Shown here piece after piece: positions 34,301 through 46,600 of a DNA stretch of 64,000 nucleotides. This DNA is from Neolentinus lepideus HHB14362 ss-1 (taxonomy: Eukaryota > Basidiomycota > Agaricomycetes > Gloeophyllales > Gloeophyllaceae). The DNA lies in contig KV425631.1 in the NCBI GenBank assembly GCA_001632425.1, forward strand, positions 4,222 through 68,221, in the 5' to 3' direction. Position numbers and translations under genes: made by a program. Position 1 is the stretch's first letter. Every line of letters starts with the position of its first letter. The notes beneath the pieces were generated by a model. The model did no database searches and was not told the origin of the DNA. It saw only the letters and a program-made list of their open reading frames with translations.

Positions 34301-34950
34301 ATTTTGAGCCTCGATATGGACGCGTTCATCACAATGTGATCACAAAGAGACAGAGACAGCAGCACCATCTTTAGCAGCGATGGTGGCATTACTTAGGCCC
34401 TTCAGACAGGCGTGGGCCTGCTGGACACTGCGCAGGCCATTGTCTTGAGTGGGAAGGACGTGTACATGGACATATCGAGCAAAGGTAGAATGCGGGTATT
34501 GAGATTCTGAGATCTCTATGACCTTCAACGAAGCGACTCACGAGGGCAATGCGGTTGTTCGGCGTAATCAATATAGATGCTTGTGGATCATCCTATGCCA
34601 TCTTATGCATGTTGATGTAAATCTGTCTTCAGACCGCAGCCAAATGCAATACAAAGGTGTTCACGGAAGCGAAGTACGCGAGTATCACAACAAAGCGACG
34701 CGTCCAGATGTTAGATTATTGGCTGACTCGTTAACGTATCCACGAACCAGCAGTCACCATCTGTCTGAGGTTTGTTAAGTCAAGCGCGAGCGGTCCACGG
34801 ACGAAACAATCATCGATAGATACAATTCAAGGAGGCTTCTTGACAGAAATTTGAAGACTCGATGAAGCCTTGAAGCCATTTAGCGGATATCCAGGTGTAG
34901 TACTGAGCGAATAGCTGGAACTGTTTCCAACGCCGTCGAAGAGCGTCGAA
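31385..34950. repeat. Segmental duplication, unit 2 (contains paralog C)
   Basis: The left end (31390-31560) is a decayed copy of the paralog A 5' region, with TATTGGATGCGAAATT and AGCTGTTATTGAG preserved, but the start context and intermediate codons are damaged. Paralog C and its upstream sequence follow in the same order as in unit 1. The two units are head-to-tail, separated by about 450 bp. Confidence 0.85.
32290..34088 (-). CDS. DUF6533 multi-pass membrane protein, paralog C (C-terminal frameshift)
   Basis: It starts MIMSSKAITAAYTQ (ATG at 34086-34088; a second ATG at 34080-34082 aligns with paralogs A and B). The exons match paralog B closely: EVKYIWGSRFRLSAILYIF, CNTWYKVIGVISVLGRAAVIG, VVFEFSSAILTTTRSVQAL and FFYLILEQG. 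In the soluble tail, after FGEDPVVRERHRD, a 4-bp insertion (a repeated ATCG near 32390-32400) shifts the frame. The last 35 or so residues therefore differ from B and the stop moves from about 32319 to 32290. The membrane part is unaffected, so the protein may still be made. The upstream first exon pairs with a normal GT donor. Confidence 0.8.
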
Positions 34951-34983
34951 GCCCAACGGGAAGTTCCCACGCCACGACCAGCC

Positions 34984-34989
34984 TATAAA
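34984..34989 (+). promoter_or_regulatory. TATA-box candidate before a short open frame
   Basis: TATAAA in GCCTATAAAATCCCC lies 54 bp upstream of an ATG at 35043 and in front of a CT-rich stretch (TTTCTGTTTCTTCG). The arrangement is that of a fungal core promoter. Confidence 0.35.
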
Positions 34990-35042
34990 ATCCCCTCGCG
35001 CAAATTTCTGTTTCTTCGATTCTTCCACAATCAAAAACGCCT

Positions 35043-35198
35043 ATGACGAGAACTCAGTGCAGCGAGATGAGCACGACCCTTCCTCGCGTCGCGGTCGGTG
35101 GTGACATCGCTCGTCCGGCACCTACCTTGTTACGTTCAAAGGGACGGGCTGGCTCAATCCGAGGCGTCTTTTGGTGTGGAACGTACTCTACTGGTTAG
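35043..35198 (+). CDS. Short open frame or first exon, unrecognised
   Basis: A frame of 51 residues starting MTRTQCSEMSTTLPRVAVGG, preceded by a convincing TATA box. Near its end the sequence CTG-GTTAGAAG could serve as a splice donor, so it may be the first exon of a gene whose rest has been lost or not recognised. I found no continuation before msrA, which lies on the other strand. It has no counterpart that I could find in duplication unit 1. Confidence 0.25.
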   Translation: MTRTQCSEMSTTLPRVAVGGDIARPAPTLLRSKGRAGSIRGVFWCGTYSTG

Positions 35199-35638
35199 AA
35201 GCCATATTTTATTGGGGGGACTGTGTGAAGATGTAGGAGTTGGGTGAGGTCTGGTTGCAAGTTGTAATGTCGAATTCTTTATTTCGTCTTCTCAGCTAGA
35301 ATAATAATCTTTAGTTTGCCCGGGTATTGACTCGGCCGCGCTCTGCTCAATACTCAATATATGCGCACATGCACTATCGGGTGAGCACCAGGTACGTTTT
35401 CCAGACAAGCATATCTGACAGTATTGAAGCTGGTGGGATTTGCGATGGTCTTCTTGCAGTGCGGTGGATGGAAGGATGCCGAAATCGTGAAACGCTTGCT
35501 TTGCAACTTGGTATCGAATGAAGGGAGTCCAATCCACATTGCTTATACTTAATACAATCATATCTGGAGTGGTGATAATACAGGCATAATAAAACGTACA
35601 TCTCATGAACTTCCAACTGCGCAAAAAAGCACTTCCAT
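35199..35638. other. No gene; 3' flank of msrA
   Basis: About 440 bp in which the overlapping short frames on both strands lack domains. The 3' untranslated region and polyadenylation signals of msrA, which is on the minus strand, should lie here. Confidence 0.4.
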
Positions 35639-36432
35639 CTACCAGTTTAACCTGTGCGTTGGGCATTGGTAGCCGGATGGGTTCTTGAACAGATAGAGCT
35701 GGTGGTACTCTTCCGCGTCATACCAACGCGAGGCAGGCAGGATCTGCGTGACAATCTTCTTGCCAACTGGGTCGAAGTGCTTCTTCTGCACCTCCTCAGT
35801 CACCCGTTCAGCAATGGACCTTTGCTCCGACGAATGGTAGAAGATGGCTGAACGGTATTCTGTAAAATGTGTGTGAGAGGAAGTCCCGCTGAAGAAGGTA
35901 GAAGTTACATACGGGTACCAGTATCAGCGCCCTGCCGGTTCACAGTCGTCGGGTCATGCGTGCGGTAGAAGAACTCTGTTATCCGTTTAGCATCACCGTC
36001 GCAAGCCCTTCAGAATACACAACCACTCACCGACTAACTCATCATACGACACCTTTGCCGGGTCGAATTCTATCTTCAACGCCTCCGCATGGTCCGTCGT
36101 GCCCGTGCACACCTGCTTATAACTCGGATCCGTCGCCTCTTCCTTTCCGCCAGTGTACCCCACCGCAGTCTTGAGAACGCCCTTGTCCTGCGCGGGCGGG
36201 TAGTGCCTCAAGAAGATGTGCTCGACACCCCAGAAGCACCCTGCGGCGAAGGTGGCAGTCTCAGTTTGGCCTGCGCGTACTCGGTCAGCGAGTTAAATTC
36301 AGTTAAAAAATATGGACGAGACGTACCTGTAGCAGGCATGGCGTATAATGCGCGATTGAAGCTAGATGAATTCGAGATGAATGGGAAACCGCCGAGCAGA
36401 GACAGTCTAATGCTATTAAGGCGAGCAAGCAT
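35639..36432 (-). CDS. msrA: Peptide methionine-(S)-sulfoxide reductase MsrA, probably dual-targeted
   Basis: MsrA repairs oxidised methionine, using thioredoxin as reductant. Four exons carry the whole protein. The catalytic cysteine lies in [32 protein letters not shown] and [11 protein letters not shown] follow, then [32 protein letters not shown] and a C-terminal [17 protein letters not shown]. The first ATG (36432) adds about 30 residues rich in Arg, Ser, Leu and Phe and without acids ([20 protein letters not shown]), which looks like a mitochondrial presequence. A second in-frame ATG at 36339 (MPATG) would give the cytosolic form of the usual length. Alternative starts could thus serve two compartments; this is inference. 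Frames and splice sites appear intact. Confidence 0.93.
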
Positions 36433-37975
36433 GGAATATCCTCCGTTTATAAGACACCTCGGATGTATACGAGAAGGAGCGGATGTTGCGCCATCGTACA
36501 CCATATATTACGAAATCGGAAATCCGGGTTACAGTACATCTAGGTAGCGTGCGAACACGTTGTGGCGCGACGTGCAGCGCTCCCTTCTAGTTTTCCTGAT
36601 GAAGGTCGTCAAGTCCGTACATCGTTGGACTTACAGAGTGGTCTTGACAGTTCTCGACAACTCTAATTCCTCGCCTCTTGCTGTTTTCAGAAACGTTGAC
36701 ACCTGACCGTTAACACGCGTTCTCGTGGATGCGTTGTGGCTTTTTTGACTAATCTCACTGAGTTCTTCACTGTTTGACCTCGTTCAAATTTTGCCTATTA
36801 GAGAATATTTTGTGACAAAGCAAAGCGTATTTTATCTCTAGTAAGTCCGCTGGTGGTTACTGTACAAGCTAAATACTGATTTCTGGGGAACCTCTGGAGT
36901 TGGAGACTTTCATGCAAGCAAGAATGGCTTGCTAGGCTAGAGGAGGGCTGGGGAGGTCGGCTGAGCAGTGTCTATAAGCATTTTGAAGGCTAAGGCAACC
37001 GATCACTTGGGGCAAGCGCGCTCAATCTCATCGTCTCAGGTTTATTTCAATACCTTGTGCCATTTGGTAACCCCGAGACAACGAAGAAGCCCCGCACACC
37101 GCCTAACCCTCAAGCCATGCGGGGCGCCCATATATAGAGATCAGACGGTCGTCGTCCGTCCTGCTCGCGCGGAAATCGTTATGGTCTTCAAATTATCTCC
37201 ATTTTTCTATCAAAATCAATCAACTGATATGACCACTTGACTGACAACCAGTTTAGAGGTTGAGAGTTAACGTTACGGGGAGTCATCCAGTATGTCTTTC
37301 ATTTTCTCAGCGATAACTCTAAACCTCAATTTTGATCGTCTCTCAGAAGGCCCGTGCGACGCTGCTGTGGGCCTGTGGACCGCTATCTCCCCCGCCGAAG
37401 TAATCTTGTATGATCCTTGAGGAAGTCCGTTGGCTTGTATCAGACGAGCGCATACCTTGCATCTTTTGTAGTCCGGAGGATCTGTTGATGAACGTTGTTA
37501 GATGCCGTCAGGAGTGCGTCCGGGACTGGGGGCGTGAGGCCGTGACTGCCGTGATTTTCCCTCCTCGGAATGACGTACTCCTCTCTGGCAGCATGACCCC
37601 GACTAACTCGGGTATGGACTGTAGGTGTACACCTCAGGATGTGTGAGCTAGTGTGTCGGTGTGCCAGTGGCGTACCTACATCCAGACATCTGGATGCGGG
37701 ACTCGTCTCCCGTTGATATTGCTTCTCTTAAGGCTGACGTGCTCAGCAGTTTGACGCCTCGGACCAAGCTATGTGCTCTCTGTCAGATACATGCCATACT
37801 TCACGTCATCTCCTGCTGCGATCTGCTCAATTGAGCACCACCACGGATCACCTGCCGTCTTCCATGCCACCATCATCAAATCATTTTATGGCGCTGCAAT
37901 CATGATGAAGGCATATAGTAAGGAGTCCCTTTTAGTACTGTTTCTCCCTTTGCTTTTGCCAGCTGGCAGTGCTGT
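36433..37975. other. No gene; promoter regions of msrA (-) and the DUF6534 gene (+)
   Basis: 1.5 kb between divergent genes. Short open frames (36968-37240, 37410-37646, 37773-37979) have no domain and overlap possible splice signals. A TATATATAG word is found at about 37131. I see no further gene. Confidence 0.4.
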
Positions 37976-40127
37976 ATGAATCCACCCGATCTTGTCACTA
38001 GCAACGGTGCGCTCCTCGTCGGCCTCGTTGCGTCAGCCATGTAAGACCAGCAGAGGAGTCCTTTATCCAATTACACTGATATTACCATCCTTGGATAGCT
38101 TGTTCGGTATAACGAATCTTCAAGTCTTCATATACTTCAACACCTATCGTAATGACCTACTCATGCATAAGTTGACGGTGAGAAACTTGAATAATTTTGC
38201 GGCCGATGTACTCCCTTGAGCCTGAATACGGCCGTAGGTGGGATTGCTGTGGTGGGTTATGTCTGCATAGTTCGCAGTCATTGAGAACAGGCCATGCCCA
38301 GGTTTCTGGATGCGTTCCATTTGGCGCTGTCAACACATGCTGTGTTTTGGTACTTAGTCGCGAACTTCGGCGTCCTTCCATTTGACCTTGGAGTCGTATG
38401 GTCTTTCAAGGTACATAGTTTATTGCCCTCAAGCAGAGACGGCGAACATAGCTCTCACACTTCCGGGATAGCTGGAGCTTGCGGTCATGGTGAGCATCGA
38501 GTCGCTAGCCGCCCTTGGCATGCATGTCCTGCGTCCAGAACTCGTCTGACTCGCGATGCACTTGCCCCCTTAGATCATTACAGTTCTCCTTGTCCAGAGG
38601 TGTGTTCTTGTTGAATTTTTGTGCCGTGGGCTTTTGGGACTGACCTCGTATACCATTAGTCTATATGTTTTACGGTTATGGAAAGGTTGGCCGTCATTCT
38701 ACAGACTGTTTGGATCTTCTAAAGTGTTGCAGTGACTACGTCTCCACGAACGCGACGCGCTGTGTGCTTGGTCGTGAGTGTACCTACATTATCCAGGCGG
38801 ACCTGGAATTGGTGCACCTTGATACCTAATTAATATTATATCAGATCGCTTCCGTTCTTTGCAGCTACGGTATGAATTGATGCGTTACTTGATGATCTTG
38901 ACTCATACCTTCCTCCTAGGAATCGGAATAGGTATTACTCATCTCGGAATCAGTCTTGACAACCACGTCTTCTGACACCTAGATGTCACGCAGCACTAAT
39001 GTATTTTGTGTGCGTAGCTTGCCTAAGCTCTTACGGATGAAAGATTTAATCATGCACGTGAATGCTGTCTCAGATTCAATAAGATAAACACCGTACGCCA
39101 GGGTCACCAGTATGCCGTGAGTTCAGAATCATGGCCGTTTTTCTGTTCACCACTTTTCCCTTCCTCGATGGATAGTGGATCATATACTCGAGCTATGCTA
39201 CTAGCACCGCGGTCGACATTGCCATTGTCCTCGCGTTCTGTTGGACCATGTGGGGACATCGAACCGGACACACCAGGTAAGCACATAACAACAACCTATC
39301 GAATTATCCAGCTCAAATACGAGAACATCTATAGATCCAACTCTATCATTCAACGCCTTATTGTATACGTCGTTGGATCGGGGGCGTTGACGAGGTATGT
39401 CCTGGCTATGACACAGTACTTACCGCTCTCGCCTGATGTAAGGCGGGCAGTCTCTACTGTATCGTCTGTCTCGCCACTGTGAGTATTGTGATCTGCGCGA
39501 TAATCTCTTCTCTCATATATCTTACGTACTCTCGAAGCTTGCGGCACTGCCCCAGAACTTCATCTCTTACGGCCTCGGCTTCTCGTTAAACAAAAGTCAG
39601 TTGTGTCCCATCTAAACTGTATTTGGACTAGCGTAACCTGATATACAATACCAGTATATGTCAACTCCTTCCTCGTGGTGTAAGATTCACAGCCATATCT
39701 CAAATGTCCTCAAATTTCTGAGGCAGCTGGCCAGGTTAAATTCTCGGAACTCCTTTAAACGAGAAGTGGCAGATGAGGACGTCCCAGCGCAAACCTCCCA
39801 CCAACACCGCATCATAGACCTAGTCCACCCGGCTGGTGGCGGTCGATTTGCCCGCGACAGGTTGACAAATGACACTCACAGTACCGTGAGCACATTTCAA
39901 GTTCTTCCTTTGCCACGGACGATTAGCTCACTGTCTGTGTCCTAACTACAGCCAGATCCAGTGAAAGAAATCGAACGAGCCGCTAGCATGCATGCCCTCA
40001 AAAGTGTGAGTATCGATCCCTATGTCCCTACAACACTAGTTCTGCTGGCTGAACTCGATCGTAGTTCGGGCAGACGAAGAGCATAGAGGTCATGATTGAG
40101 CACGAAGCGTTTACACGAGTCGAATAG
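37976..40127 (+). CDS. DUF6534 multi-pass membrane protein
   Basis: The N terminus MNPPDLVTSNGALLVGLVAS joins across an intron (from 38041) to ILFGITNLQVFIYFNTYRND, the typical DUF6534 opening. Exon 3 (38291-38410) reads PRFLDAFHLALSTHAVFWYL. Later exons give IITVLLVQ-SLYVLRLWK (about 38574-38685), SNSIIQRLIVYVVGSGALT (about 39340-39395), PQNFISYGLGFSLNK (about 39551-39596) and YVNSFLV joined to LARLNSRNSF. The soluble tail ends with PDPVKEIERAASMHAL and FGQTKSIEVMIEHEAF, with the stop at 40125-40127. The order of helices and the LNxRN motif are diagnostic. The exon between 38411 and 38573 and those around 38690-39290 are not fully resolved. DUF6534 proteins are abundant in Agaricomycetes and have no assigned function. 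Confidence 0.8.
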
Positions 40128-40559
40128 CTGCATCTAGGGCGAGATGCATCCGGATATCATGACCTATAACGTCGCCTTTACGCAGAGAAGGATTGTTGCT
40201 GGATGCATCAGGAGAAAAAAATCATCCTACGGCCACCTACTGACATATGCAAACATATATAGGAGTTGATAGGGTCGGTAATGAGTTTATTGAGATGATA
40301 TTTATTTTGTGACGGGATGACATGAGAAGGACCTATAAGAGGCGTCCTTCAAGCTTCAGGATTAATATGAGATTTCTAGAGACAGCACGTGTACATTTCC
40401 TGCCGTGGTACACACGCAGAGCTTGATCTAAGAAGTCGATGTGAACCCGAAGTATGGACCGTAACATTGACACGGACGAATTTGCAACTTGATCTAGACT
40501 AATCGTACAAATGTGACCTCTGGGAACTGCGTAAACCTGTAGAGGTTCCGTAGCACGCG
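40128..40559. other. Convergent 3' ends of DUF6534 gene and transporter copy 1; no gene
   Basis: About 430 bp without coding sequence. The tandem duplication that carries the transporter starts near 40350 in this stretch, where the sequence resembles that at about 43660. Confidence 0.5.
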
Positions 40560-43500
40560 CTAGTCTTTCAACTTGCTATCCGTCGACGCATCGTCTGGCT
40601 CCTCGGTTTCTAAGATAATGGTGCCCTCTGGGACTTCATCATCGTCCAGGTATTTGCGGTTCCTCCGTTCGTCGCGCTTTTGCAAGACCATGGTGAGCAG
40701 CGCGAAACAGACTGTGAAGAAAGTAAGTGCCAACGCCATAGCATGAATAACATGGGAAACGAACTCATCCCGAAGTTGATGAAAATCGTCGCAATAGTCC
40801 CTTTCTGTACTCTGGAGATGGATCAATCTAAAATTCTCAAATTGTGATTGACCTGAATACCTCGGCTGCTCAACTTGAGGGAAAAGGACACTACAAGCAG
40901 TTTCTTATCGCCTACGTTCCCGATAAGAGGCGTAGTGCGAAAACCTACATGGGTAACCAAGCCTGGAAAACGTATGCAAACGTATTGCAGCAGGCGACCA
41001 CGAAAGACCGCTCTGTAAGGACTATTGTCACAACACTGATAAAAGGGCGGTTAGGCTGTGACACCGACTCTCGTTGTCGTAACCCGTAAGCTCGTTCGCC
41101 CACGCCAGGATGAGGCCTGACAGACCACCTGTACATGAGGTCTAACCAGATCAAGAGGCGTCGTCGGAATGGATCGCTGGTCGATTGAGGGTGGCTTACG
41201 AAGTAGTAGAAGACCCAGCGTCTTTGAAAGTAACCTCTTGAGATTGACCAGGAGAAATCAAGAAGGCAAGGTTACCTTGTAATATGGGTGTACAACGGGC
41301 TCGAAGCCAGCACTATGCAATTGACCATACTCCAGACCTACGCCAGTAACACTTAGTGCATGACTGTGTGGATAGAAGGGTTGTTACGAACGCCAGCCAC
41401 GACCATGGGTGGCCACCGTGCACCAACCGCGTCAGACCACCACGCCCAAATTAGCGCTGCGAGCTCTCTAATGAACCTACAGAACAGATCACTGCTGTTC
41501 TACACGCACTGGTGACAACTTGTACTGCGTTGATACCGAGGGGGTAGAGATTAATCTGGGCGATAGTGTATACCGTGTGGCCTGGGGTATTGAAACTCTT
41601 AAGCCTGCGCGACCGCGTCATCAGTGTACACATAAATGCTAACGTTCTGGAAGTACCAGAAGATCATCGATGACGCTGGATTCCCGCCGTTATTGAACTT
41701 CGACTGATGTGAGTATCCGGGACACTAGCACGCCTCCAATACTCACGAGAATGTAGACTAGAGGGATGCCATCGGATCTTGCCCTGGAACGCGAAAATTA
41801 TACACGTACGGGGAACAAGAGTCCATATATGCCATGTCTTGAAAAATCCAATGATCTTCTTTTTGGTGTATTTGGTTGGCGGTCTGCGTCCTATCTCTTC
41901 CATGCGCTTCCTAGCCATCGCAAGTTGGGCTTCAGTATACAATGCAGACGGTTTCGTGTTGTGAGGCAGATCTGTGCTTGATTCAGTGAGATGAAATTAT
42001 TTTATGCATAGCATCGACAGCATACCAGGCATAATTAGGAAGCCCAAAATCCCAATAGGAACCGTGATAATACCATCAATGATGAACAGCCCTGTAGCAC
42101 AATTAGCGAATGCACCTTGTCAGCTAATCGGAAGAAGTGTGCTCATACATTGCCATCCAGCAAGGCCATATCGACCGTTCAGTCCATTATATGCACCCTG
42201 AAGACAAGGCGTGAGCAACCCTGTCTATAATCACACGTAATGAAACTAACGGTTTGCAGGAACCCACTAAACATCGGTCCAATAGCGCTCGTTGTCTGAA
42301 TACAACAATCATCACAAGCGCATGATACATAAAGGAACATTTGACGCACATGAAATATACAAGCACGCTTGCCTAGCTCATCACCTTTGTACCAACTTCC
42401 GATTACGTACTGTATGGCAGGATAGAAGCTAGACTCCGCCAGCCCTGTCGAATAGTGTGATTCTCTAGAGGGAGAAAAGCAAGCAGATGTGACTCACCTA
42501 CGAAGAATCGAATGATGACCAGGCTAGTGAAGCTCTTGGACGAAGCGAGCGTCATGGTCAGGATACTCCATATCACCTCCATCGCAGGAATCTGCGTATA
42601 TCCAAATATAAAGTGATACTGAGGTCTAAAGAAGACACCGATCATACCCATAGTGAAGGTCGTATCCTCGTTATCAGCATGCTGAATACGGAAATGAGAA
42701 GGGGCCTTGATCTCGCTAGCGACAGTCTCACTTCGACGGAATCTGTCCGAGAACATAGCCGCATGTCCAGGCAGTGGTGATATAGTTCAATTGGTTGCCG
42801 TGCCTGATTAGGTGCACGCCGTTTAGGGACGATAATGAGAAGTCCAGGATCACTACGTACAGCTTGAGGCTACGATGGATGTCAGTAGTATCCAGTTCAG
42901 AAGTGCCGCGTGACTTACTCGTCTTGCATTCCTGAAACATACGCGTTCTAGGCATTCGAGCTTCAGGATCAGATAGGAGCGCATAAGTATGCGTTCTAAC
43001 GTACTGTAACGTTCTGTTGATCCAGATATGTGGATTGTGGTTTAGATAGAACCAAAATGAAAACACTACGCGATACTTATTTGCTGAAGTAAGATAGCGA
43101 CGCATAAGAGAGTAGGCACGTGTCCAGTTTCGTAAGGAAACGTCTCTCCTCTGGCGACTTGTCCCAAGTGTCCCTTTGGTACTCATATAAGTCTCAACAA
43201 ATGGTAAAAGACGGAACTACGCCATACCAGATGTAACTGCTCAGAGGCCGCTTTTTGCTTTGACCAGTCAATTGGCTCGTGATGCTAGACATGGTCAAAA
43301 CAGAAGTAGAGCACAAGTCACGGTAGGCCAGGGCAAAGTATGCTGTTCGTGATTATAGACCTTATACCATAGTCAAGACCAGGAATGCAGCCATTATGGA
43401 GTGGTATGGCATCATTGATATCCAACTTCCCACTGCCCAGAACAGGAAGCGCGTTGCGAATTACGATAGGCGGATACCACATACCTCCGAAGGGTCAACA

Positions 43501-43655
43501 TGATAAAGTGCACTTTCACGATTCCTCAGATCTGAGAGCTTGGTCGAGCTAAGTTAGCACTGCGTGTGGCTCGACACCCAGAGAGACCTAAAGTAGGGGG
43601 TAATATCCCGCAATGACGAGTCATATTTTAGTGTCCAAATAAACGGCGTCGACCA
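40350..43655. repeat. Tandem duplication, unit 1 (transporter copy 1)
   Basis: This 3.3-kb unit is directly followed by unit 2 (43660-47060), head-to-tail. The match runs from the 3' flank (ATTTCTAGAGACAG) to the upstream flank (GGATACCACATACCTCCGAAGG, TAGCACTGCGTG). Identity is uneven: about 85-95 percent over most of the unit by eye, and nearly complete between about 42760 and 43190. Confidence 0.92.
40560..43292 (-). CDS. MFS transporter, Dal5/Tna1-like anion:cation symporter, copy 1 (possibly defective)
   Basis: Landmarks of this family of carboxylate and vitamin permeases occur in order. They are [106 protein letters not shown] and CIFH. Further on come TGLFIIDGIITVPIGILGF, LYTEAQLAMARKRMEEIGRRPP, GLSGLILAWANELTG, NTFAYVFQAWLPM and a last helix before LQKRDERRNRKY, with the stop at 40560. 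The start was set at MSSITSQ (43292) because the next exon joins in frame as YIWDTWDK. Two junctions (near 43080 and near 42810) have no canonical splice solution that I could find, and copy 2 shares both. So this is either a pseudogene or a model with an undetected exon. The substrate cannot be told. Confidence 0.7.
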
Positions 43656-43659
43656 GCTC

Positions 43660-46600
43660 CTTCAGTATTAATGTGAGGATTTCTAGAGACAGTACGTGCA
43701 AATTTCCTGCCGTGGTTTACACACAGAGAGCTTGATCTGAGGAGTCGATGTGAGTCCGTAGTCGTTTACCATCCTCAGTCACCGAGGCTGCTACGGTTCT
43801 CACGCTGCGTCTTTGGACCGTGCCACTACTAGTGCTAGACCCGCAACATTAAGGCACCGACGAATTCGCAACTTGAGCACTAGACTAATCGTACAAAAGT
43901 GACCTCTGGGAACTGCGTAAAACCTGTGGATGCTCCCGACTGTTCTGTAGCACGCGCTAGTCTTTCAACTTGCTCTCTTTCGACGCATTGTCTGGCTTCT
44001 CAGTTTCTAAGATAATAGTGCCCTCCGGGATTTCATCATCATCCTCCATATATTTGCGGTTCCTCCGTTCGTCGCGCTTTTGCAAGACCATAGTGAGCAA
44101 CGCGAAACAGACTGAAGGGTATGGAAAGTAAGCGGTAACGCCATAGCACGAATATCATGGGGAACGAACTCATCCCGAAGTTGATGAAGATCGTCGCAAT
44201 AGTCCCTTTCTGTACTCTGGAGAGGAATCAGTTTAAACGCTCAAATCGCGATCGACCTGCATACCTTGGTTGCTCGACTTGAGGGAAAAGGACACTACAA
44301 GCAGTCACTTATCGCCTATGTACCGATAGAGGCATATCACGAAAACGCACATGGGTAACCAAGCCTGGAAAACGTATGCAAATGTATTGCAGCAGGCGAC
44401 CACGAAAGACCGCTCTGTAAGGACTATTGTCAGAACACTGATAAAAGGACGAATAGGCTGTGACACCGACTCTCATTGTCATGACCTGTGAGCTCGTTCG
44501 CCCAAGCCAGGATGAGGCCTGACAGACCACCTAGACATAAGGTCTAACCAGATCAAGAGGCTTCGTCGGCATGAATCGAAGATCGATTGGGAGTCGCTTA
44601 CGAAGTAGTAGAAGACCCAGCGTCTTTGAAAGTAATCTCTTAAGATTGACCAGGAGGAATCGAGAAGGCTGAGTTACCTTGCAATATGGGTGTACAGCGG
44701 GCTCGAAGCCAGCACGATACAATTGACCATACTCCAGACCTACGTCAGTAACACTCAGTGCATGACTGTACAGATGGAGAATTATTACAAACCCCAGCCA
44801 CGACCATGGGTGGCCACCGGGCACCAATCGCGTCAGACCACCACGCCCAAACTAGCGCTACGGACTTTGTGATGAGCTTACAGAACTGATCGCTGCTGCT
44901 TTACACGTACTGGTGACAACTTGTACTGCGTTGATACCGAGGGGATAGAGATTGATCTGGGCGACGGTGTATACCGTGTGGCCTGGGGTATTAAAACTCT
45001 TAAGCCTGCGCGACTGTATCATCAGTTTACGCAAAAGTGCTAACAACACTCGAGAAGTACCAGAAGATCATAGATGACGACGGATTCGCGCCGTTATTGA
45101 ACTTCGGCTGATGTGAGTATCCGTAACACTGGCACGACACCAATACTCACGAGGATATAGACTAGAGGGGTGCCATTGGATCTTGCCCTGGAACGCAAAA
45201 ATTATACACGTACGGGGAACAAGAGTCCATATATGCCATGTCTTGAAGAATCCAATGATCTTCTTTTTGGTGTACTTGGTTGGCGGCCTGCGTCCTATTT
45301 CTTCCATGCGCTTCCTAGCCATCGCAAGTTGGGCTTCAGTATACAATGCAGACGGTTTCGTGTTGGAAGGCAGATCTGGATTTGATTCAGCGAGAAAAAA
45401 TTGTGTTATACCCAGCATCGACAGCGTACCAGGCATAATGAGGAAGCCCAAAATCCCAATAGGAACCGTGATAATACCATCAATGATGAATAGCCCTGTA
45501 GCACAATTAGCAAATGCGCCTTGTCGGCTAATCGGAAGATGTGTGCTCATACATTGCCACCCAGCAAGGCCATATCGACCGTTCAGTCCGTTGTATGCAC
45601 CCTGAAGACAAGACATGAGCAACCCTGTCTATAATCACACGTCATGGAACCAACAGTCTGCAGGAACCCACTGAACATCGGTCCAATAGCGCTCGTTGTC
45701 TGAACACGAAATCAGCACAAGCGCATGATACACACAGGAACCTTTGACGCACATGAAATATACAAGCACGCTTGCCTAGCTCATCACCTTTGTACCAACT
45801 TCCGATTACGTACTGTATGGCAGGATAGAAGCTGGACTCCGCCAGCCCTTGTCGAACAGTGTAATTATCTATAGGTAGAAAACCAAGCCAATGTGACTCA
45901 CCTACGAAGAATCGAATGATGACCAGGCTGGTGAAGCTCTTCGACGAAGCGAGCGACATGGTCAGGATACTCCATATCACCTCCATCGCAGGAATCTGCG
46001 CATATTTAAATTATAAGGGGATATTGAGGCCTGAAAAAGACACCGATCATACCCATAGTGAAGGTCGTATCCTCGTTATCAGCATGCTGAATATGGAAAT
46101 GAGAAGGGGCCTTGATCTCGCTAGCGACAGTCTCACTTCGACGGGATCTGTCCAATAACATAGCCGCATGTCCAGGCAGTGGTGATATAGTTCAATTGGT
46201 TGCCGTGCCTGATTAGGTGCACGCCGTTTAGGGACGATAATGAGAAGTCCAGGATCACTACGTACAGCTTGAGGCTACGATGGATGTCAGTAGTATCCAG
46301 TTCAGAAGTGCCGCGTGACTTACTCGTCTTGCATTCCTGAAACATACGCGTTCTAGGCATTCGAGCTTCAGGATCAGATAGGAGCGCATAAGTATGCGTT
46401 CTAACGTACTGTAACGTTCTGTTGATCCAGATATGTGGATTGTGGTTTAGATAGAACCAAAATGAAAACACTACGCGATACTTATTTGCTGAAGTAAGAT
46501 AGCGACGCATAAGAGAGTAGGCACGCGTCCAGTTTCGTAAGGAAACGTCTCTCCTCTGGTGACTTGTCCCAAGTGTCCCTTTGGTACTCATATAAGTCTC

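Noticed and set aside
45183..45605. Plus-strand frame of 140 codons opposite transporter copy 2
   Set aside because: The minus strand encodes recognised transporter helices here and the plus frame has no match; the same antisense frame appears in copy 1, as expected for a duplication.
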